64,000 bases of DNA from Emiliania huxleyi CCMP1516 (taxonomy: Eukaryota > Haptophyta > Isochrysidales > Noelaerhabdaceae), in the NCBI RefSeq assembly GCF_000372725.1, contig NW_005200824.1:112725-176724 (forward strand). The letters are read 5' to 3'. Shown in pieces: positions 1 through 10,084 of the stretch. How positions within the stretch are numbered: the stretch's first letter is position 1; each line of letters begins with the position of its first letter. Position numbers and translations under genes: made by a program. The notes beneath the pieces were generated by a model. That model saw only the letters and a program-made list of their open reading frames with translations, had not been told where the DNA came from and made no database searches.

Positions 1-33
1 CATCTCCCCACATCTCCCCCATCCGGGCCCCAG

Positions 34-779
34 GGACCGTCTCGGAGCTCAAGGCGGCCTACTCCTCGGACGCCCTCCCCCTCCTCCTGCAGCTGGCTAG
101 CGGCGAGCATGCCGCGCACGCGCCGGACGGGGCGGGCGAGGGGGGGAGAAGCCTCGACCTCGCTACCTCGGCGGCGGCGGCGTCGGCGGGCGGCGGCGGC
201 GCCGCCTCGGCCTCACAGCGCGTCGCCCTGGCTGCCCCCCACCCCGCCGACGGAGAAGGGTCCCCGGTGCGCCACAGCGGCGCGCACGGCGGTCCCGCCG
301 CCGCGACCGGCCCCGCGGAAGGGGCTTTGCTCGCCGCGCTGCACAAGTACTACCTGCAGGCCCGGATGCTCGTCGGCGCGTGGCTGCGCGCCGCTGCGCG
401 CCGCGGCCGGGCGCGCGCGCGCGTGTCGCTGCTCTCGCTGCACACCTCCGCCAGCACCTCCGCCCGCTCCTGCTCCCGCTCGTGCCGCCGGCAGTGGCGA
501 CGAGGGGCGCGGTGGCCGCAGGCGGCGACCTGGCCGCGCGCCGCCGCGCTCGCCCGCGTGTGGATGCTGCCGCTGCTCGCGCTGCTCGCCGGCTGCTGCT
601 CGAGCCACCTTGTGGGCATGCTCGCCTTGCTGCTCGACGGCACGGTGCGAGGCCCGCCGCCCGACGGGTCGCACCCCTTCTCCCCCGGCCCCCCGCCGGC
701 GTGCCGCTCGTACCCACCGGCGGCGGGACGCACCCCGCTCCCGCTCGGGATCCCTTCCACCCTGACAGAGTTGGAGTAG
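34..779 (+). CDS. 3'-terminal exon of an unknown membrane protein (5' part outside window)
   Basis: The frame is open from the window edge to a TAG at 777-779. An AG at 32-33 follows a run of CATCTCCCC units like the intron fillers elsewhere in this window, so the exon probably starts at 34. The predicted piece is about 248 residues: an Ala/Gly/Ser-rich low-complexity stretch, then an amphipathic segment (LLAALHKYYLQARMLVGAWL), an Arg-rich stretch, and one strongly hydrophobic helix (VWMLPLLALLAGCC, about 546-590) near the C-terminus followed by a short Pro-rich tail. No family was recognised. The choice of frame over its GC-rich rivals rests on the tract length, the hydrophobic helix and the acceptor; function is unknown. 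Confidence 0.4.
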
Positions 780-1880
780 CTCTCCGCGGGCCGCTGTGCG
801 AACATGAAAAGTCAAACCCCAACACGTGTGTATATGCTTCGCGGGTCGCGGCCCACCTCAGCTGTTTCAGCTCCACAAACCAGGTTACTCGTCGTGAAGA
901 AAGAATGGACGAGTCGATCGAGAAAAGAGAATTTTACAAACAAATTTTACAAAGAAAAGAGAAAGTTCATGCCTTCCGTCGTCCCTGGGTATCGCAGCTG
1001 TGTCAGGGCTCAGGGGCCCACCCCGCCACCAAGGAAATAGACGGCGGGCGCTTTCGGCATTTTCGGCATACCTTTTGCGTCCACGCCGCCCGTCGACTCG
1101 TCGTAAGTTTGCCCGGTCCCAACCAGTCGCGCAGATCGACACATACTCCACAGCGCCAACCGGTCCGCCCCCCGCCAAATGGCCAGCATAGCTCCCGCAC
1201 CACAGCTACAAGCGACCGCCCGCGCGCCAGTGGTCGGCTCACTCCTACCCGGGTACTTTGGATTGCATCTGGTCGCTACTCGCTGCTTCGCGCCCTCCGC
1301 TGCTGCCCCAGCAGCCACCCAGAGCAGCCACTTAGCCGGCCTCCATTGCACCGTACTAGTACTGACCCCAGACCCACACTTCCCAACTTTGACCCCCGCT
1401 CCTCCCGCCCTCGCCGTGCAGGTTGCAGGGCCTTGTCAAGGATGGGCGGTACGCTCCCGTGTATCCGCAGAGCCTCGTATCGCCCCTCACCGCACCATTG
1501 TCACCTCCCTACGCAGGTGTCTGGTTTCTTCTTGCATGCTTTGCAGCTGGTGCACTGAAGGGTACCGGCGCGCACCCGGTGCGCCCTCCATCGCAGTAGC
1601 AGCAGCAGCGTGTAACGCTTCATCGCAGTAGCAGCAGTAGCAGCAGCAAGAGCGTTGGTAGCAGCGTGGTGGCGCTAACGCTCGCGCCTGCACACAGATC
1701 GTCACGAACACGCTCGATACCCCCAGTCTGGAAGAGGACCATCCGACAGCGAGGGGCACGGCATTCGCCCACTTACCAGGCTACGAAGGACGACAGCCGT
1801 TCACATCCAACCTTCTTGGCGGATCGGCCTCGGATGGCGGTGTCTGCAGCCGTGGATGCGATGAGGAATCGTGCTTTTGC
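780..1880. other. Intergenic stretch, no supported gene
   Basis: No open frame here has a recognisable domain or hydrophobic profile. There is an imperfect (GCA)n/(GTA)n run at about 1593-1650. Nothing else was seen. Confidence 0.4.
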
Positions 1881-2640
1881 TTGTATGTTCAGGGAAGATG
1901 TGCATATCTAACCTGCATCAAGTGCCTTTCTGGCTGGCGTCTCGTGCAAGGGGTGGCGACACCGTATGGCCCGCAAGGGTACTGCGAACCGCTTGCATCG
2001 CCCCCGTCCGCATCGCCGCCTTCGACGCCCCCGTCGTCTTGCTGTGGAGGGCCAACGTGGACCATGCCGGGCCAAAAGTGCTGTGGTGACGTGTGTAACG
2101 GAGGCTGCACTACGGATGGGTGCGGCGGCCTCATTACCAGAGAAAACGGTTGCCCTGGCGGCTACGGTGATGGCCCCGAGGTCTGCCCCACGGATTTCAA
2201 GTTCCCGTCATTACACTTTCAGGGTCAGGTGTGCTACAATACTCAGGCCTTCGCGGAGGCTGGCACGGGGCCATGCGGCTCTTGGTGCACGCGAGACATA
2301 AGGGTTGGCGACGGATGTAGTGGCAGCAACGTACAGCGCCTCTGCAATAACGCAGCAACGTCGCCGCCTCTGCCCTCGTTGCCGCCGTCGCCGCCCTCAT
2401 TGCCGCCGTCGCCGCCTCCACCCTTTGCGCGCACTAAACCAGTGCGCTCATGCTTGGCGAGAACCAATGCAGCGATGGACATCTCGCTACAGGCGCTCGC
2501 GGGGTCGTGAGTGGGGGTCCCCACTGCTGCCCCTCTGACTATACATTTGTCTGTGGTGATGCCTTTCCCTGAGAACGCACACAACGCCTCGTGTGTAATG
2601 CCCTGTGTTCCGCGAGTGCGTGTGCCCCGTCGTCCATGCT
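1881..2640 (+). pseudogene. Cysteine-rich extracellular-type protein, fragment or unresolved exons
   Basis: The frame from 1881 to 2510 encodes about 200 residues with many cysteines (CCGGPTW, GQKCCGDVCNGGCTTDGCGG, CYNTQAF, CGSWCTRD) and two proline linkers (PPSASPPSTPPSS; SLPPSPPSLPPSPPPP), a style typical of algal extracellular or cell-wall proteins. Just before the stop the cysteine pattern carries on in another frame (ENQCSDGH ... GGPHCCPSDYTFVCGD). Either a small intron lies near 2450 or the gene is decayed. No ATG with a signal peptide was found upstream. The family is unknown; the Cys-rich character is seen, the extracellular role is inferred. Confidence 0.35.
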
Positions 2641-2710
2641 AGGACGTGTGTAACACTGACTGACTGACTGACTGGGTGGTATAAGTGACGGCCTTCTGGG
2701 TGCTGTAGAT

Positions 2711-3292
2711 GACGGTGCCTTTCGCGCCTTCAAACGGAAACATCTCAGAGGGGAGCACCTCCCACCACCTCCCCCTGGTTCGGTGCACGATACTCGATGC
2801 ATTTACAGGACCGACACAGGTCTGAGTACTGCAATTGCTCGATATACAGACGCCGAAGGCGTCAGCGTCGATATGAAGCCGTGCCATTTCGTATTACTGA
2901 ACCCGGCCGAGACTGAACCCAATCTAAGGATTTATATGTCGAAGGGGGCGGCACTTATCCATGAATGCAAACGTGTCTACACAAACCAAGATGGGGTCGA
3001 GGCTCCTTGGTCTTGGATCTACACGGAAACCAGGATTGCAAAGATTTGCATAAATGGACTTACCGGGCACTTGTATCAGAGCCATGAATGTGACCAGTAC
3101 CTGTCCGAGTTCCGTCCCGATGCGCCGCCATCATCGGCGCCCCCGACTTTCGGTTGTAAAGCAGGTTCGGGCCAGGTTGTATGGAATGGTGAAACACCAT
3201 TCGGAAACCGCCGTACATGCGTGAAATGTGGGGGAGGAGAATGGGCAGAGGCATTGCTATCACGCCTTGCGACAGCCTGTCGGCGCTGCTGA
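2711..3292 (+). CDS. Hypothetical protein fragment downstream of the Cys-rich remnant
   Basis: The frame is open from about 2711 to the stop at 3290-3292; there is no ATG near its left end. It reads about 190 residues of ordinary composition (for example MKPCHFVLLNPAETEPN and HECKRVYTNQDGVEAPWSW) ending in a cysteine-rich tail (TCVKCGGGEW ... TACRRC). It could be a distal exon of the same gene as 1881-2640, because both end regions carry paired cysteines and the spacing fits one or two short introns. No family recognised. Confidence 0.3.
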   Translation, partial: DGAFRAFKRKHLRGEHLPPPPPGSVHDTRCIYRTDTGLSTAIARYTDAEGVSVDMKPCHFVLLNPAETEPNLRIYMSKGAALIHECKRVYTNQDGVEAPWSWIYTETRIAKICINGLTGHLYQSHECDQYLSEFRPDAPPSSAPPTFGCKAGSGQVVWNGETPFGNRRTCVKCGGGEWAEALLSRLATACRRC

Positions 3293-3992
3293 CCGTGCCA
3301 TGCTGCACAATTGATCACCCGCATAGCTCGCGGCCTTAGTATCCACCATTCAGTGACGACCTGATCGTACGGCCAGTAGGAAGGTGTCCTTCCAGCTGCA
3401 TGCACGCTTCTGACGCAATGCGCGTCACAAACTGCCTCGGCGACTGGCTGCTGGCACTCTCGAGGCTATGCCTACACAGCCTCGCGCGCATGGGCAGTCA
3501 AGAGGGACCATGCACTTTCTCAGGACAGCGCCAGTGCCTCTCCCTTGGACCGGCAAACGTGGTGGTCTCGTGTCACCAATGTGGGACCAGTGCGGCATCG
3601 CGCCATCAACAGCTCTGAACTGCGCCTCACCACTGACCGGGAAGGCCGCCAAGTGGGCCAGCACCGGTCACACATTGTGGCAGCAGTCAGCAGTTGTCTG
3701 GTAGCTAGAGCAGCAGCGTCAGGGTCGCAGGGTCGGATCATGTCAAGCCTCTCGCCCGGCCGGCCGCGTGCAGACGTCGGCCTGTCTGCTGTCTGGAGTG
3801 ATCTGTCGGCGGTCAGTACGACCGATCAGGTCGGAGTTTTCTGATGGTTGGAGGGTCTATCTGTATGTACTCCTCGAGATCTCTCCAAATCTGCCCTCTA
3901 ATCAACCGTAATCATTCGGGAAGTTGGTGCTAACGGAGACTAACGGAGCCGGAGCCCCGTTTCCGCAGCAGTGCGGCGCGGCGCACGGGCTC
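3293..3992. other. Intergenic stretch, no supported gene
   Basis: Only short frames without domain character. Nothing supported. Confidence 0.35.
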
Positions 3993-4735
3993 GTTGTGCG
4001 AGTATATGGGCCACGATGTCTCAAATATGAGGGGTTTTGACTCCTACCAGCTCCTGACGCTATCCCTGGCAGCTCTAATGGCCAGGATCAGTAGTGTTGT
4101 GATAGAGGGTGCCCATACTAGCGCAGGAGCTACCACACTCGCCCGGACCGTCCCCTTCTGGGGCCGGTTCCGCAGCCCGCGAGAGCCGACCGCGGGGCTG
4201 TGCCGCGGGTGCCTACTGCCGAGTGCCACAAACACTGCGCCGTCCCGCCATCACCTACAGGCTGTCTTGTGTGATGGTTGGGATGTCCAAACGCCACCAT
4301 CTTGGCTCTTGCGACCTCAAACCCGCGAGCTGTATGGGTGGTCCTGACGTCGACAGACGCCCGATGACCACGGTGAAGCTGAGCCGGAACGAGTCGACAA
4401 GTCTCGTCTGAGCCCGTGGCGGTCGCCGGCTGAGTCGCCGTACACGGGCCGGTACCTCAGGCGTCACCTCCGCAGCCTCAGGTCTCAAACTCCATCACCT
4501 CCGCCGGGACGCCTTCGATGGCACGCTCGGCGGCGACTTTGTGGCAGCCCCACAGCGAGCGCGGCGTCGAGCCTACTCGGTCTGGTCGGTCGGCCGCACT
4601 CCCTGGGTGCCAGGGAGTGCGGCCGACACGCGAGCGGTGCTTCCTGGCAGCGCGCGCCAGCTGTGGGGCTGCCACAAACTCGAGACACGCTTTTTGGGAC
4701 ATTTTCGACGCTTTTGGCCCATATACTCGCACAAC
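3993..4735. mobile_element. Candidate non-autonomous DNA transposon with 21-bp terminal inverted repeats
   Basis: A 21-bp sequence beginning GTTGTGCGAGTATATGG at 3993-4013 recurs as an exact reverse complement at 4715-4735. The 743-bp interval has no convincing open frame. The inner flanks show weak further similarity (GTC..AAAATG). No clear target duplication was found outside, so either the ends are slightly different from those given or this is an internal palindrome pair. Confidence 0.4.
4540..4678. repeat. Nested palindrome
   Basis: TTTGTGGCAGCCCCACAG at 4540-4557 pairs exactly with 4661-4678, and inside it GGCCGCACTCCC / GGGAGTGCGGCC (about 4591-4623) forms a second perfect stem with a short loop. 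It sits inside the 3993-4735 interval. Confidence 0.6.
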
Positions 4736-5053
4736 ATGCCCACGGTGCCTCCGGGGGCCCCCGCCTCCCCCCAGAGCATGTGGTTGCGCATGTGAGGGAC
4801 CCGCACAAACAGTATAAGCTACAAAACCAATAAGACAGGAGGTCCGGGGCAGTTGTTTGTTCGTTGTGGTCCAAAGCGCAGGGCGGCGGCGAAAGAGAGG
4901 TGCGTGCCCCGAGTGTGCGGCGGGTTGTCACATGACCCACTCCGACGCCGCGGCGTGGGAGAGCGGCTGGTTGAGCGCAGCTGCAGAAGTACCCTCTCTC
5001 TTCAGTCGGAGATGGGTCGACCGGTGCGCTCCCGCGAGTTGCCCGCCTCCGCT

Positions 5054-7602
5054 CTACTTGTACTTGTTCTTGGCCAGCGCGTACAGCAGCGCGCCCGCGA
5101 CGGTTATCGCCGACCCCGCGGCGCCGAGCGGCGTGATCGTGGTCTTGAAGACGAGGATCGAAGCGAGGATGATGACGACGCGCTTGACGGTGTTTGTGAC
5201 GGCGTGGGTGACGGGCGCAACCTCGGCGAGCGCGAGGAAGGCCACCTGTGGGGGAGATGTGGGGGAGATGTGGGGGAGATGTGGGGGAGATGTGGGGGAG
5301 ATGTGGGGGAGATGTGCATGCCCTCGTGGTAGTCAACCACCACTGTGAGGGAGTCCGCTCCGCTCCGCGCATGCAGCCCTACCCCCCCCCCCCCCCCTGG
5401 CCTCGGCCCACGCCCGCCGCTAGGGCTGCCAGGGGAAGGGTACCTCGTTGTAGATGTAGTAGAGGAAGCCCGAGCAGGCGAGCAGCTTGAGCAGGTAGGG
5501 CGTCGTGTAGCCGGCGGCGAGCGCGGCCGACCACGCCGCCGAGGCCTGTTCACAGCTACGGGTGTGAAGAGACGCCGTTCACAGTAGAGGGCGGCCGACC
5601 ACGCCGGCGGCGGCCTAGAAAAAGAAACACACCCGCCTTAAAGAAAGAAACACAGCGCGCGGGCCGACCAGCTGGCGGAGGCCTTGGCTGGGCCTTCGAG
5701 GGCGAGTGAGACGGGGAGGATCGCGCAGAAGCCTGCGACGCGCGTGCGCGCGGTCACCGGCGGGCGACGAGGCTCGAGAGGAGGGGGCGGGAGCAAGGGG
5801 GGGGAGAGGCGGGCGAGGGATGCGCCAGAGGCGGGAGGAGCAGAGTAGAGCATCACTGCGGAGTGGTGAGCCGCTTGCCGACTAGAGGTGGGTTCGGCTC
5901 CATAGGGAGGTAGGGGAAGGTGGGGTGCGCGCGCCGAGGATTGAGAGCACGGCGAACATGTTTGCGGGCGTGAGGTTCTCCCCGAGCGACTTCCCGTCGA
6001 GCACCTGCAAGAGGAAGGTTCCGAGAAGGGTCATGGCAGCTGCGAGGGACGCTCCTCCCGCGCCTCCCGCTGTGCACCTTCTTGGAGAGGATGGCCTTGG
6101 CGGCGGACGTCACCTGGGCAGGTTCCAAGAAGGTCCCGAGAAGCTTCCGAGAAGGTTCCGAGAAGGTTCGGCCTTGGCGGCGGACGTCACCGCGGAGCCG
6201 GTGCCAGCGATGAAGGACATCCACGAGAAGGTGAGCTCCTTGAGCGAGGCGAGACATGGTGAGATATGGTGAGATATGGGGAGATATGGGGAGATATGCT
6301 GAGCTCCTTGAGCGAAGCGAGGCTGACGCCGGCGATGATTGGCACCTCGAGGCAGTGGGTTCCGAGAAGGTTCCGAGAAGGCTCCGAGACGGCTCGCGGC
6401 TCTCTGGCTCGACAGCCGGGCAACGCGGACCAGGGAGGCGTACACGGGCAGCGGCAGAAAGTCGCGGAAGAAAAGCGCCTACGCCCGGACCATCTCTCGG
6501 CTCCGTCCCGGCCCGCGTGCCGGCGGCGGGCAGCGCCGCGGGAGACGCGCGCAGAGATGAGGGCGGACCAGACCGGCTCGGTTGCCTTGAGCACGTGCGT
6601 GAAGGAGATCGCGCCCAGGCCGAACGAGATGACGCCGCCGACGTGCGTGCCCGCCAGCAGGATGCCTAGAAACAAGAACTACGCCGCCGTAGAAAAAGAA
6701 ACACCGAGCGCCGTGCCCGCCAGCAGGATGCCTAAGAAAAAGAGTTATGATGTGGCAAGAGAAGTACGGCCTGCGTGTCGGCCAGCAGGATGCCCGACGG
6801 CGCGAGCAGCTTGATCGACTCGAGCGAGATCTTTGGCGTCTTGCGCAGCCCCGTGCTCCAGAGAAGAAACACGTACGGGAAGCCAAAGAAGAGCTGCGGG
6901 TTAGGGTTAGGGTTAGGTTAGGGTTAGGGTTAGGGTCAGTGCTCCAGAGAAGAAACACGTACGGGAAGCCAAAGAAGAGCTGCGGGGAGAAGAGACGGCT
7001 CTCAGCAGTGCTGAGAGGATTGGGAGCCGAGGAAGAGCGGTGGCGGCGCAGGTGATAGTGGGTGATGGGCTTTCCGTCTGCGTCGGGCGGAGGAGAGAGG
7101 CTCTGCCGCGTGTCTGTTTGTACGCGTGTCTTTTTGCGGCCGTGCCTCCCAAGTCGCGGCGGTCCACGGCATCGGAAAGGCCGTCAGCACGAGCTTGTTG
7201 CCGATATTGTAGGCCTGAGGGCGCGGCACGAGCGGCATGAGCGCGAACCGGGACCCACCGGCACCGGCGCTGGAACCGGCCGGAGGGCGGCGGCGGGGTG
7301 CGGACCGTGTTTAGCGAGTACCAGAGGAAGAAGAGAACGCCGAGCCGGATGGTGCGCTTCAGGGAGGACGGCGCAGGCTCTGGAGGAGAGCAGTACTCGG
7401 CGCTTTTGGGGTCGTATGGGTCGCACGTCCCAGGCTCTCGCCCGAGCTGCGCGGCGGCTGAGAATGCGGCACCATCCTCCGCGCTGCCGTCGAGGAGCGC
7501 TGGTGGCACGCGAGCGGCCAGCGGGCGGCGCAGCGCTGGCACGGCACCGATGCGATGCGCTGGCGCGTACGCGGCGGAGAAGAGGACTGAAGCTGCCGCC
7601 AT
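5054..7602 (-). CDS. Plastid triose-phosphate/phosphate translocator, 12 exons
   Basis: Drug/metabolite-transporter fold carrier of the plastid phosphate translocator family, which exchanges phosphorylated C3/C5/C6 compounds for phosphate across a plastid envelope membrane. Family signatures in order: WYSLNTAYNIGNKLVLTAFP, LFFGFPYVFLLWSTGLRKTP, HVGGVISFGLGAISFTHVLK, EPVWSALIS, PIIAGVSLASLKEL, FIAGTGSAVTSAAKAILSKK, SLGENLTPANMFAVLSILG, and the C-terminal FLALAEVAPVTHAVTNTVKR plus a KNKYK end. Exons (complement): 7306-7602, 7146-7214, 6794-6893, 6553-6665, 6431-6478, about 6299-6345, 6191-about 6249, 6078-6113, 5935-6004, 5683-5732, 5444-5545, 5054-5245. The start at 7602 gives MAAASVLFSAAYAPA, a signal peptide followed by an ASAF-like motif, as in complex red plastids. 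About half the introns use GC donors; the sixth has no normal donor. Several introns begin with a copy of the next exon. Confidence 0.9.
5246..5312. repeat. Minisatellite (GTGGGGGAGAT)n inside translocator intron 11
   Basis: Six 11-bp units lie next to the 3' splice site of the last intron (5246-5443, GT-AG). The intron start (GTACCCTTCC on the minus strand) matches the next exon start (GTGGCCTTCC) at 8 of 10 positions, possibly a decayed duplication. Confidence 0.75.
6853..6986. repeat. Interstitial telomere repeats flanked by a 48-bp direct duplication
   Basis: Bases 6901-6938 are six TTAGGG-type units (one of them TTAGG). They are bounded by two identical 48-bp copies, 6853-6900 and 6939-6986, each containing the 3' splice site and the first 42 bp of exon 3 of the translocator. 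Only the 6853-6900 copy continues in frame (FLLWSTGLRKTP), so the other copy and the telomere tract are now intron. Confidence 0.9.
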
Positions 7603-8099
7603 GAGCCAGGGTCGGGGAGCTTCCCTTCGGCGTCACAGGATGGAATCTCCGGCTGATCCTAGGTGACGCTTTCTTCACCTGTCCCGACGGAGTTTTGCCC
7701 CGACCGACGGCGATGGCGGTGTGACCGATCGAGCTACAAGAGGAGCTTGTTCAGCATGATCCGGGAGGGTCGAGCAGTTCCTCACTTCCACACTGGGTGA
7801 GCTTCAGACCTCGGGCCTCTCACCCCTTCACCTTCGGCTTGTGTGGATTCGAACCACCGCCGGGATGGAAGCTTCCTGCTTCCATCTGGAGGGGGGGAGG
7901 CGGGGATTTCAGCCGGACGGTAAAGTGGTCAAAGCAACTTGAGGCCGCGCTGGTGCCCCACACACCACCCCCCAATCTTCTTACAGCAGCAGCGAGACTG
8001 GGCCGTTTCATTGCACCTCAGGCCCGCCTCCCTTGGATCTTGCAAACCTTCCTACATACACACACACATACCCGCTGCAGGGCCCCGCACCCAGGGCCC
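7603..8099. other. Upstream region of the translocator gene
   Basis: No gene seen. It must hold the translocator promoter, but no TATA-like or other known box stands out. A B-box-like GGTTCGAATCC lies on the minus strand near 7850 but the rest of a tRNA is missing. Confidence 0.3.
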
Positions 8100-8873
8100 A
8101 GGGACGACGACACGAACCCCGTAAACTTCTCCACACATCTCTCACACAGCACACAGGTGGTGGGGCAAGAGAAAAACGGAAAACGAAAAAGACGCGGCGG
8201 CGCTCCAGCTCCCCGGCCCTGGACGTGAGGTTAATGACTGCACTCCAAGTGCTCCAAGTGCTCCGAGCGCGGTGCCGTGAGCGCTCCTCCCTGGTTCCTT
8301 CCAACCAGACTGCCCTCCTTTTGAAGCAGGTCTGTGTGCTGTGCACACCGCGGTTGTTCTGTCTTCTGACATCTGAGAAAAAGTAAATGCTATCTGTATA
8401 TCAGTCTGAGACGAGTCTGCATATTCTTTCGTTGAGTCTACAGCGCATAAATTCCGTAAACTAAAGAAAACGAAACGAAAAACGCACACGCACACGCACA
8501 CTCTCTATCTCTCTCTCTGAGAAAGAAAAGCACCCCTCGTGTGCATGTAAAATGCTATCTGTATCAGTCTGCAATATCTTTCGTTGAGTCTACACTCAGG
8601 ACTCAGCGAAGTCCTCGGGAGCAGCAGGGACCCGAGCTCCCGAGGCGCGAGGGACCATATGGGCATATGTGGAAGACGGCTAGTGGTAGTGCTAGTCCCC
8701 CCCCGCATCGCGGAGGACGACCCCGGCTAGTCGCCGACCACACCCACAAAGAACCCTGCACAAAGACCGCAAGGCGGGGACCTGTTCCTTTTTACCCATC
8801 TCACAGTAGAGGTGTCGTTTTTATTTATTTATAGCGAAGTCACAGCGATTTCAATCGTCACGGCTCACGCCTG
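8100..8873. repeat. Dispersed repeat / 3' flank shared with 27752-28215
   Basis: Segments such as the one around 8280-8420 (ending CTGAGAAAAAGTAAATGCTA) recur in reverse orientation at about 27800-28010, and the GAAACGAAAAACGCACACGC tract at about 8470 recurs near 28170-28210. Both copies lie immediately 3' of related LRR genes (8874-9698 and 26527-27751), so gene and flank were probably duplicated together. Confidence 0.6.
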
Positions 8874-9698
8874 TCAGTCTGCATGGAGCGCGAGGTGCGC
8901 AAAGTCGCCCTCGAACTCCTCGCGGTCGCGCTGGCGCGCCGCGCCGTCCGGGCCGTAAGAGCCGAGCCTGGTCTGGGCCCGCTCTAGCCAGCCGTAGAGG
9001 AGGGGGCGGCAGCGCTTGTAGGCCAGAGCCCCGTCCACCGCCTCGTACCAGCGCATCTTTGCGGGCGGGAGGCGGCGGACGATGGTGGCGAGTGGGAAGG
9101 CGCCGAAGCCGATGGTGGCGGTGGTTGGCACGGTGACGCGGATCAGGGAGGGGCAGCTCTCGAAGGCGTGGCTGTCGATGGAGGTGAGGCCGGCGGGGAA
9201 GGTGACGTTGGCGAGGGCCTCGCAGCAGTAGAAGGCGCAGGTGCCGATGGAGGTGAGGCTGGCGGGGAGGGTGATGGAAACGAGGGAGGAGCAACCGGAG
9301 AAGGCGCAGATGCCGATGGAGGTGAGGCCGGCGGGGAAGGCGGCGGTGGTGAGGGCGGAGCAGTCGCGGAAGGCTTGCTCGCCGATGGAGGTAAGGCTGG
9401 CAGGGAGGTCGATAGAGACGAGCGAGGAGCAGAAGGCGAAGGCGCGTTCGCCGATGGAGGCGAGGCTGCGCGGGAAGGCGACCGAGACGAGAGAGGCGCG
9501 GTGCTGGAACGCCCGGTCCGGCAGGTGCGTCATGCCTTCGGGCAGCACCGCGTGCCCGTCGGCGACGACGACCTGCCAGCCACCCACCTCCAAGGTCTCG
9601 GAGCCGGGAGGCGGCGCGGCGTTGCTTGGCGGCGCAGAAGGCGTCGAGGCGGGCACCACCATCGTGCGGAAACAAAGTGCGCCGTTGTGCTCGCGCAC
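8874..9698 (-). CDS. BspA-type leucine-rich-repeat (LRR_5) protein
   Basis: A single-exon frame of 274 residues. After a Pro/Ser-rich leader it has a conserved cap (GGWQVVVADGHAVLPEGMTH), then about five 23-residue LRR_5 repeats of the form SLTSIGxxAFxxCSSLxSVxLPA, then a C-terminal block (RWYEAVDGALAYKRCRPLLY ... REEFEGDFAHL) shared with two paralogues in this window. BspA-type repeats form solenoids used in binding or adhesion; no enzyme domain and no secretion signal were seen, so the partner is unknown. The start at 9698 (MREHNG) or at the internal ATG of MVVPASTPS (about 9662) is possible; the second matches the paralogues better. It has fewer repeats than the copies at 21223 and 26527. 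Confidence 0.8.
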   Translation of the reverse strand: MREHNGALCFRTMVVPASTPSAPPSNAAPPPGSETLEVGGWQVVVADGHAVLPEGMTHLPDRAFQHRASLVSVAFPRSLASIGERAFAFCSSLVSIDLPASLTSIGEQAFRDCSALTTAAFPAGLTSIGICAFSGCSSLVSITLPASLTSIGTCAFYCCEALANVTFPAGLTSIDSHAFESCPSLIRVTVPTTATIGFGAFPLATIVRRLPPAKMRWYEAVDGALAYKRCRPLLYGWLERAQTRLGSYGPDGAARQRDREEFEGDFAHLALHAD

Positions 9699-9737
9699 TT
9701 CTTTTTTAGTTTGTTTAAATTCTTTTTAGCAAAAAAT

Positions 9738-9790
9738 CTTTTTTCTCTTTGAGCTTAGCCTTCGATGTTATGAAACAACGCAAGGCGGAG
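9738..9790. repeat. Dispersed repeat, empty-site version
   Basis: GAGCTTAGCCTTCGATGTTA runs straight into TGAAACAACGCAAGGCGGA. The same flanks at 47545-47665 and 61060-61165 are separated by an extra 50-90 bp, so this copy represents the site before insertion. Confidence 0.6.
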
Positions 9791-9836
9791 ATGGCATATC
9801 GCTCTCGGGCCCACAGACATCCCTCACACCCGCCGT

Positions 9837-9839
<3 letters not shown>

Positions 9840-9869
<30 letters not shown>
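9840..9869. repeat. (GA)n microsatellite
   Basis: About 14 GA units, followed by low-complexity coding-like sequence with no supported gene. Confidence 0.9.
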
Positions 9870-9872
<3 letters not shown>

Positions 9873-10084
9873 CCGCCAATGGCCGTTATCCGTTAGTGCG
9901 GACGTCGCCGCGGCTCGCCTCTGCCGCGGCGGCTGCTGCGCGCACGCGGCGGCGCCGCTCTCTCGCGAGACGGCTGGCGACGCGGCTCGCCGCCGACGTA
10001 CGGTGCGCTCGTCCGACGGTCCGCAGCGTGGCGTGCGCGGCGCTGAGCGCCGCTCTGCGAGCGCCTCTGCGCCTGCACTGCCTG

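Noticed and set aside
109-876. Several long overlapping frames on both strands
   Set aside because: Arg/Ala-rich frames expected by chance at this GC content; only the frame with a TM helix and an acceptor was kept.
6901-6938. True chromosome end
   Set aside because: The TTAGGG tract is short, flanked by unique gene sequence on both sides and bounded by a duplication, so it is interstitial.
7835-7862. tRNA-like B box (GGTTCGAATCC on the minus strand)
   Set aside because: No matching acceptor stem, anticodon arm or A box could be placed within tRNA distance; the acceptor candidate CAAGCCG has no partner.
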